Assembly: GCA_020912385.1 (NCBI GenBank)
Contig: CP087216.1
Location: forward strand, 1,612,001-1,676,000
Length of the DNA stretch: 64,000 nt
Reading direction: 5' to 3'
From: Neofusicoccum parvum
Taxonomy: Eukaryota > Ascomycota > Dothideomycetes > Botryosphaeriales > Botryosphaeriaceae
How positions within the stretch are numbered: the first letter of the stretch is position 1; each line of letters starts with the position of its first letter. Of the stretch, positions 57,269 through 64,000 are shown piece by piece. Under the pieces are notes generated by a model. That model ran no database searches and was not told the origin of the DNA. It saw nothing but the letters and a program-made list of their open reading frames with translations. Both the position numbers and the translations under genes were made by a program.

Positions 57269-58961
57269 ATGTCGGACATGAAAGCGACCGTCGCGGAGAC
57301 CCCGGCGGGGTTCCACGTCCAGGGCTACGAGAAGATCGAGTATGACTTCACGTTCCTGGACGGCGTGTTCGACAAGAGCAACAGCCAGCTGGCTGATTGC
57401 TACCGGAGCTGGGGAAGGTGTCTGGCGGTGATGGACTTCAACATCTTCAACACATACGGGGTGCAGATGCAGGAGTATTTCGACCACTACGGCCTCGACC
57501 TCAAGATTCACAAGACCATGATTGGCGAGAAGGCAAAGTCAATCGACACCTTCTTAAGCATCGCCGACTCGATGACTGACTTTGGCATCATGCGCAAAGT
57601 AAGTCTTGTCGTGTAAGAAGGAAGTGGTGGTGCGGTCGCTAAAACCTTCCAGGAACCGGTTCTCGTGGTCGGGGGTGGTCTGGTCACTGACGTCGCTGGG
57701 TAAGACACCCAACACTGATGGCCCCATTGCCGAGACATCCAGCCTCAGATTTCCCAGAGAACACGTTAGCCTCTGGTGACACTCAAACTAACAACGTGTG
57801 CGCCAGATTTGCCTGTGCTGCCTACCGCCGAAACACCAACTATATCCGCATTCCCACAACCGTCATTGGGCTCATCGATGCCTCTGTTTCTATCAAGGTT
57901 GCCGTCAACTATGGCAACTACAAGAACAGACTCGGTGCCTACCACGCTCCGATGCACACATTCCTTGACTTTGGCTTCCTGCGAACGCTGCCGGAAGCTC
58001 AGGTGCGAAACGGTTTCGCTGAACTGATCAAGATCTCGACATGCGCCCATCTCGACACGTTCAACTTGCTGGATAAGTATTGCGAACAGCTTATCAAGAC
58101 CGGCTTCGGCCGAGCTGATGGCTCCCCTGCGGAAGTCCGAAAAGCCGCAGACAAGATCAACAGGGCTGGCATCCACAAGATGCTGGAGCTCGAGACCCCC
58201 AATCTTCATGAGATTGGTCTGGACAGGGTCATTGCTTACGGACACACGTGAGTTGCTCCTGAAATCTCCGGGTTGTTCGCCTGCTGACCTCAGTAAGTTG
58301 GTCACCGCTGCACGAGTTGGTGCCCGAGGTGCCACTTCGCCACGGCCATGCCATCTCCATCGACATGGCCTACTCTGCAACACTGGCGAACATGCGGGGC
58401 CACCTCAGCGACGCCGAGTACCGGAGGATCCTGAACCTCTTCTCGCGCGCAGGCCTGTCCATGGACCACCCCCAGTTCGACGAGGAGATTCTCGACAAGG
58501 GAACCAAGGCCATCCTGAAGACGCGGGACGGCAAGCTTCGTGCTGCCATTCCCAGCCCTCTTGGCAGCTGCGTGTTCTTGAACGACGTGTCATACAAGCA
58601 GATGATCAAGGCGTTGCACCTGCACAAGCAGGTGATGAAGGAGTATCCCCGCCAAGGCGAGGGCCTCGAGGCGTACGTCGACTCGAGTGATACGGGGTAC
58701 ACAATCAACGGCGGAGCAGTCGAGGACAAGAAGTCGACCAACGGCGCGTCGAGCCTGAAGAAGGCTGTAATGAACGACGACGCGGCGGACGGCGTTGGCG
58801 CGGGCGGGCCTGTGCAGAACGGGTTCACGAGCAAGCCGGCGAGCGCGATGCGCAATGCCGGCGCAGGTGTGGACGGGATTCTGAATGGGGTTAATGGGCA
58901 CGGCAGCGGGACCAAGGGTGTCAATGGCCACAGCCGGGCCGCCAACGGCCACAGCCACTAG
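57269..58961 (+). CDS. Dehydroquinate synthase-like cyclase, demethyl-4-deoxygadusol synthase type (MysA-like)
   Basis: Four exons (57269-57598, 57653-57699, 57807-58247, 58298-58961), all in phase, 493 aa. It has the sugar-phosphate cyclase fold: NAD-binding [35 protein letters not shown], and three zinc ligands at E198 (FAELIK), H272 (AYGHTWSP) and H288 (RHGHAISID), spaced much as in dehydroquinate synthase. The [15 protein letters not shown] segment replaces the DHQS form, as in cyclases using sedoheptulose 7-phosphate. With the methyltransferase and ATP-grasp neighbours, the likely product is demethyl-4-deoxygadusol; 2-epi-5-epi-valiolone cannot be excluded from sequence alone. About 90 C-terminal residues beyond the catalytic core are low complexity, ending in repeated NGH motifs ([20 protein letters not shown]). 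Confidence 0.9.
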
Positions 58962-60100
58962 GCGGCGGCACCGGCGTGGTGCATGCAGAGGCTTGCGGAA
59001 GTGGGTGGTTGCATGGCCGAGAGGCCCGGAAGGGGAAATGGCAAATGAAACGATCTTGTCAATGTATTTCGGTTGTCCAAAGAAAGCAGCAGCTAGTAAT
59101 GCAGCGCGTCATTCAGCAATCACCAGCTGGCAGTCATCTCCGCGCGCCATCTGGGCGGGGCTCAGTCAGCGGGCGAGGCGAGATGTGATCAGCGATTGCC
59201 GGCGCAGCCTAAGGGCTCGCGGGCGCCCGTCTCGCGCTCTCGCGCAGGCAGCGCGGGAGATTGTCGTGCAGCGCGGGAAGGCGGGCGCACGCAGGGCGCG
59301 GGTGAGCAGCGAAGCCGGCAGGTCTTCCCGAGCACACGAGCTGGCAATTTTGGACCCTTGCGCGTCCCTTGCGGCCGTTTCGCTGCGGCTGCGGGTTTGC
59401 GTGCATTCGCAGCAGGCGTGTCCCGGGCGGCCGTCGCGGGCGGCGGCATTGGCACCGGGTGGACACTGCAGCGGGCGCGAGTCGTGCTGGGCAACGGGCG
59501 AGGCGTGAAATGCGCGCTGATTTGACGGCGCTGGCGCGCGGTGATCATTTGCGGGCGTGGAGGAGCCCCTGAGAGGACGAGGTTTGCCAGCGCCCGGCTA
59601 GCGGGCGACAACAACGCTGATCGCTCCAAGAACGCGTGAGTGCAATGGCAGGCCGGTGAGCCCGCCGCCCGCCGCTCTCCTTTCACCCACACAAACCGCG
59701 TGCACGTTGCCTGATATTCGCCGTGCCGGCCGCTCTTCTGTGTCAGCTTTGTTGCTGCCGCTGTATCATCGCCGCCAAAGCCCTGCCCTGTGCGCGCTTC
59801 GGGCCACTGCGTATCCTTGGGCCAGCGGCTCCCACCAGCCCGCCGCCTCAAGGGGACCGCGTCTCCACACCAACAAACGGCCTGACAAACCACTTCACGA
59901 CCCTCCTCCGCCCTCCGCAGCCCTCAACGCCTGCGCATGGCCCTTGCAGCCCGTTGATCCAGCCACGACCACCGCGAACAGCCGCCCATGGCCGTAGTGC
60001 CCGCCGAACAGGGTTCCGACTTCTGAGCACCACCGCGTCACCGCATATCGGCGCCAGACCGCGCGCTGTGATTGCGCCGCCCGCATTCTTACCGCCGACC
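58962..60100. other. Intergenic: 3' flank of the MysA-like gene and leader of the kinesin gene
   Basis: GC-rich; open frames on both strands without domains. The kinesin frame continues upstream to about 59.72 kb but has no ATG before 60101. No fourth mycosporine gene is seen here. Confidence 0.45.
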
Positions 60101-63017
60101 ATGGCCACCACCACCACCACCACCCTCCCACGCCCCATGAACCCGCCCACCGGCCCGCTGCCGGCCCTGCCCGTCCCCAAGACGCGGCGAGCCGCACCCG
60201 CCCGCAGCGATCCATCGAGTCCGGAGCGCCGCCCCTCGACTGCGTACACCCGCCCGCCGCCGTCGCCCGCCGCGCGCGCTGCCTCGTCGTCGCTGCCCAT
60301 GAGGCCGCAGAGCAAGCACGCCAATTCCGCCTCGACCATCCCCCAGCACCAGGGCTCCCAGACGCCCAACCCCGGCCCGCCGCCGCACAAGACGCTGCGC
60401 AAGACCATCAGCATAGGCGCCTTCCCGCAGCCGCCCAAGAGCAGCCGCCAGAGCCATCCCTCCAGCCCGCTGTCGGCCGCCACCACGCTCGATGGCATCA
60501 CCACCGACCGCAGAGGCTCGGCCGGTTCGCTGAGCGTGCCAGGGAGTGCATTGCGTAAGCGGCCCAGCATCAAGGGCCGAGGACCCTCGGCCATCAAGTC
60601 GCCGATCATGTCGCCGAGCGCCCTTACCGAGATCTCGCCCACCCCGAGCCGGAGCTCGTCGGCGAATGGCTCATACTCGACCGGAATTGAGGAGATGGGC
60701 GGCGAGGACGACAAGCTCTCCAAAACCACGTCGTCGGACAAGGATTCAGGAAAAGATGGAAAGGGGAATGTCATTGTGAGCGTCAGAGTGCGCCCCAATG
60801 CTTCAAACAGTGAGAATTCAGGCCTGCAGGATTGGGAACTCGACAGCAGACGAGGCGTGATTTCGTACAGGGGAAAGGACGGTGGCGATTTTCAGAGCGG
60901 TACGTGCGCCTGCTCGGCATTTGCGTGGCACAGATCGACTGACCTCCGCAGACAACGTGTTCAGCACGCAGGACAACAACGCCAGAGTGTATGATGCCGC
61001 AGCAAAACGACTTGTGCGTAGGGTGATGGAAGGCTACCACGGAACCGTCTTTGCGTACGGAATGACTGGCACTGGAAAGACGTTCTCCATGCAAGGAACA
61101 GCAACTTCTCCCGGAGTGATCCCGTTGGCCATCACTGATATCTTCTCGTTCATTCGCGAGACGCCCAAACGGGAGTTCTTGCTCCGGGTCAGCTACCTGG
61201 AAATCTATAACGAGAAGATTCACGATCTTCTATCAGATCCGCCGCCGACCGGCCCGGGTGCACAGGCCATCCAGCAGGAGGAGATTAAGCTGAGAGAAGA
61301 CAGCAAACGAGGCGTGTATGCCACTCCTTTGAAGGAAGAAATTGTCCAGAGCCCGACACAGCTTCTCCGGGTCATCGCAAGAGGTGACAACAACCGGAGA
61401 GTGGCTGGCACGCAATTCAACGCCCGCAGTTCACGAAGTCATGCAGTCGTCCAGATCGTTGTCGAAAGCCGTGAGCGTGTGCCCGGGGGCGTTGCACTTC
61501 AGGATACCAAGCGCACAGCAATCACTCCCGGTGGCGTTCGGGTCTCCACTCTGAGTCTGATCGATCTTGCAGGATCCGAGAGAGCTGCTGAGGATAAAGA
61601 AAGAAGGACTGAGGGTGCTCACATCAACAAGAGTTTGCTGACGCTTGGCACCGTTATCTCTCGTCTCTCCGAGGCCAAGGAAAAGAAGGGGGCCGACAAG
61701 GACAAGCATCTGCCTTACCGAAACAGCAAACTGACTCGTCTGTTACAACCTGCCCTATCTGGAAACTCACTCGTCAGCATCTTGTGCACGGTGTCTATCG
61801 GATCTACTGGCAGCGCTGCTACTGCAGCTACCCATGTCAACGAGACGCTGAACACGCTGAAATTTGCTTCCCGTGCGAAGAACAACATCGTAAGCCATGC
61901 GAAGAAGGCAGATGAGGCACTTCCCGGCGCCGGCGGGGCGGAAAGCCGTGCTCTGTTGGACCGGTATCGCATGGAGATCCAGGAACTCCGCAAGCAACTG
62001 GAATCCAAGACGAAGGAAGAAGCCACAGTCGTCAAAGATGCTGACATGGAAGAAGAGAAAGCGCGGGAAGCCGAGGCCGCGGCCCGGCATGAAGAGCAAA
62101 TGTTGGAAATGCAGCTTGCGCGGACGGCGTTGAAGGAGCGTATCGAACATCTCAACCGCCTCATTCTCAGCTCCAAGTCGATTGGTGTCAACTCCGGCCG
62201 GTCCTTCTCGTCTATGGGCTTCCAGTACCGCAACTCGATCATGAGTAACAGCGAGCCTCATACGGTGTCGGCCCGAACCTCGACAGCAACCCTGGAAGTG
62301 CCCCACTTCAGTCGAATGTCATCTGGAGGCTCGGCAATCTCCTTCCCGCCGTTCTCGAATCAGGGATCGGGAATCGCGCCGGACCATACTTCGGAGGAAG
62401 ACGATTCGATTGGAGAGAACGGCGACGGCACCGCGACCGACAGCGCTCATGTCCGAGCACTTCAGGCGGACCTTGCAGACAAGAATCGGTACATCGCCAC
62501 GTTGGAGAAACGGCTCCTTCAAGCTCGACGCTCGAGTCATTCGCGCGTCTCGATGGCGTTGGCGACCGCGCACCACTCGTCTGAGGAGGGCGGGGTAGAG
62601 GCTCTGGTGAAGGAGAAGGACGATGAGATCGCGGAGCTCAGGGCACGGCTGGACGACAAGGACCGGATGCTGTCCGCATTGCGCTCGGCGGCCAGGAAGC
62701 GCGACGTGGCAGACCTGACCATCGACACATCCATGGACCGAAGAACGTCGATTGACCGGAGAACGTCCATCGGGATGAGAACACCGGGCCACAGGAGCCG
62801 GGGCAGCACGGGGTCGTCGTACACCAGCCGGCCGTCGGCAGTCAGCCCGGTGGCGCTCCTGTCACCGCGGTTAGAAAAGAGGTCGAAGGACGTGGAGGAC
62901 ATCACCAGGATGCTGGATAACATGATATCCGAGCAGGTCGACAACGGGCAGCCGCCCGTCAATGCGCGAAGGACGAGCATAGCTAGGATGGTGAGCGAGA
63001 GCCGGGGAACCTCGTAA
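60101..63017 (+). CDS. Kinesin of the Kip2/KipA (kinesin-7) type
   Basis: Two exons, 60101-60899 and 60952-63017, 954 aa. About 230 residues of Pro/Ser/Thr-rich basic sequence precede the motor, which starts at NVIVSVRVRPNA. The motor has P-loop GMTGTGKT at 303-310, switch I NARSSRSHA, switch II LIDLAGSE, HINKSLLTLGTVISRLSE, LPYRNSKLTRLLQPALSGNS and the neck-side NETLNTLKFASRAK. Coiled coil follows (RYRMEIQELRKQLESKTKEE, LKERIEHLNRLILSS) and then Ser-rich sequence with a second short coil (QADLADKNRYIATLEKRLL). A long basic N-terminus before an N-terminal motor is the plan of Aspergillus KipA and yeast Kip2, plus-end-directed motors that track microtubule ends and help orient polarised growth. 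The N-terminus resembles the microtubule-binding extension of that group. Confidence 0.92.
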
Positions 63018-64000
63018 TGGCTGGGGAGGAGACGGGATTTTGTTGGTTCTTTTTTTCAGGGCCCCGCGGGCATTTCATGCGGCGGGCGCAGCGTCTTTTT
63101 TTTCATTCTCGACTCTTGATACCCTGTTCGCCGTCCCATTGGACGGACACTGTCGCATTTCATTCTTAGGGCTGTTATACACGCGTTTCACGACGGGGAG
63201 GAAGGGAGGCCTGCGGGAGCGGGGGCGCATGGGATCCGGCTTGTGTAGCTTTTAAAATGGAGAGCGCTGGTCGGGGCGGGGTAGCATGTAACGGACGTGT
63301 GACGCGCGCGGCCCTGGTTGGTGTGGACGTGTGTCTGGAGAGCGTTTCACCGCGGGCGTGCAGGCGAGGCGCCATTCTGGTCGTTTGATGAAGCAGCCAA
63401 CAGGCCCGCGCGGCGCCGCAACGGGCAGCGCGTACGCGAGCTCCGGTCCGAGCGCGCGCCGCTTCAGGCCCCGAGCCCAGCGCCACCACCCGTCATGCGC
63501 GCGGCGTGCCTGTGGCCGCTCCACCAACACCCGCCCCCTCTGCTACTTGACTGCTCGCCATGCCCGCGCCCGGCACCGTCCACCGGCGCTGACCCACCCC
63601 GCCGTCCTCGTCCTCGCCCTCGTTTGCCTCGCGTCCGTCCTTGCCTTCGCTTCCACCACGCCGCCGAGGGTGCCCGGCCGCCCTTCATGCACGCGTAACA
63701 CCGCCTGTCTCAACTGCTTCTCTTCGTGCTGCAGCTCCCAAGAAGGAGCGCGTCCTTTCTCGCCGCCACCTGCCGGCCACGGTGTCCAGCTCCTCCAGCT
63801 CCTCTCTCGCTGCCTTTCCTTTTGCAACGCGCCCTGCCTGCAGAGCCCGGTCAGCGCGCATTAGCTCCGCATTCCCGACCATCGCCAACCAATCCGGATT
63901 TTTTCGTCCAGCCTTGACGGCTTCACTTCTCCGCCCGCGAGTGTAAAGACCCGGCGTCCGTCATGCTTATTCCCTCTCCCCACTCGCCCAGCATGCACGC
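63018..64000. other. 3' flank of the kinesin gene and window edge
   Basis: GC- and CT-rich sequence, possibly the promoter or leader of a gene beginning beyond the window. No supported coding exon. Confidence 0.4.

Noticed and set aside
57269..58961. Shikimate-pathway 3-dehydroquinate synthase
   Set aside because: Fungi carry that activity in the pentafunctional AROM protein, and the neighbours here are mycosporine-type genes. The zinc ligands are shared but the substrate-loop segment differs.
59848..60798. 316-codon minus-strand frame over the kinesin N-terminus
   Set aside because: Antisense of the low-complexity N-terminal extension; no ATG-supported domain.
1..64000. tRNA or rRNA genes
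   Set aside because: No convincing B-box/T-arm plus acceptor pairing or rRNA sequence was noticed by eye; a covariance-model scan would be needed to exclude them.

Overview
This window is nuclear DNA of a filamentous ascomycete (Pezizomycotina, probably Dothideomycetes or a related black-fungus lineage; the class is inference). The evidence is short GT-AG introns of about 45-130 nt, moderately high GC, fungal-only families (Zn2Cys6 factor, Cox23, Mdm20/Naa25, KipA-type kinesin, F-BAR/DEP/RhoGAP) and a mycosporine-type gene cluster. Exon models below were built by hand from reading frames and splice signals; joins were checked for phase, not against transcripts or databases.

Layout. 0-5 kb: a TIM-barrel sugar isomerase-like gene, then a diverged DEAD-box helicase-like gene interrupted by a 467-bp solo LTR with a perfect 5-bp target duplication. 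5.7-13.3 kb: a kappa-class GST, a large RING-finger protein and a 2-oxoglutarate/Fe(II) oxygenase-like protein. 15-23 kb: COX23, the NatB auxiliary subunit, a hypothetical protein and an AT-hook protein. 24.5-27.8 kb: a Zn2Cys6 transcription factor. 29.7-37.8 kb: proteasome beta-4 and RRP9 (divergent pair), then GGTase-I beta (CDC43) and an F-BAR/DEP/RhoGAP protein (divergent pair).

38.5-45.5 kb: two large signalling genes in the same orientation. One encodes a protein kinase followed by Sel1-like and ankyrin repeats. The other encodes a caspase-like domain fused to a degenerate kinase. A small, possibly SH3/Tudor-like gene lies between them on the other strand. The set resembles fungal non-self recognition or regulated cell-death modules and is the best candidate here for an undescribed system. 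45.7-52.8 kb: a low-complexity repeat protein, an unknown membrane protein and UTP13.

53-59 kb: three genes matching the mycosporine pathway: an ATP-grasp ligase (MysC-like), an O-methyltransferase (MysB-like) and a dehydroquinate-synthase-like cyclase (MysA-like). Together they should convert a sugar phosphate through demethyl-4-deoxygadusol and 4-deoxygadusol to mycosporine-glycine, a UV screen and osmolyte. 60-63 kb: a KipA/Kip2-type kinesin. No tRNA, rRNA or CRISPR array was seen.
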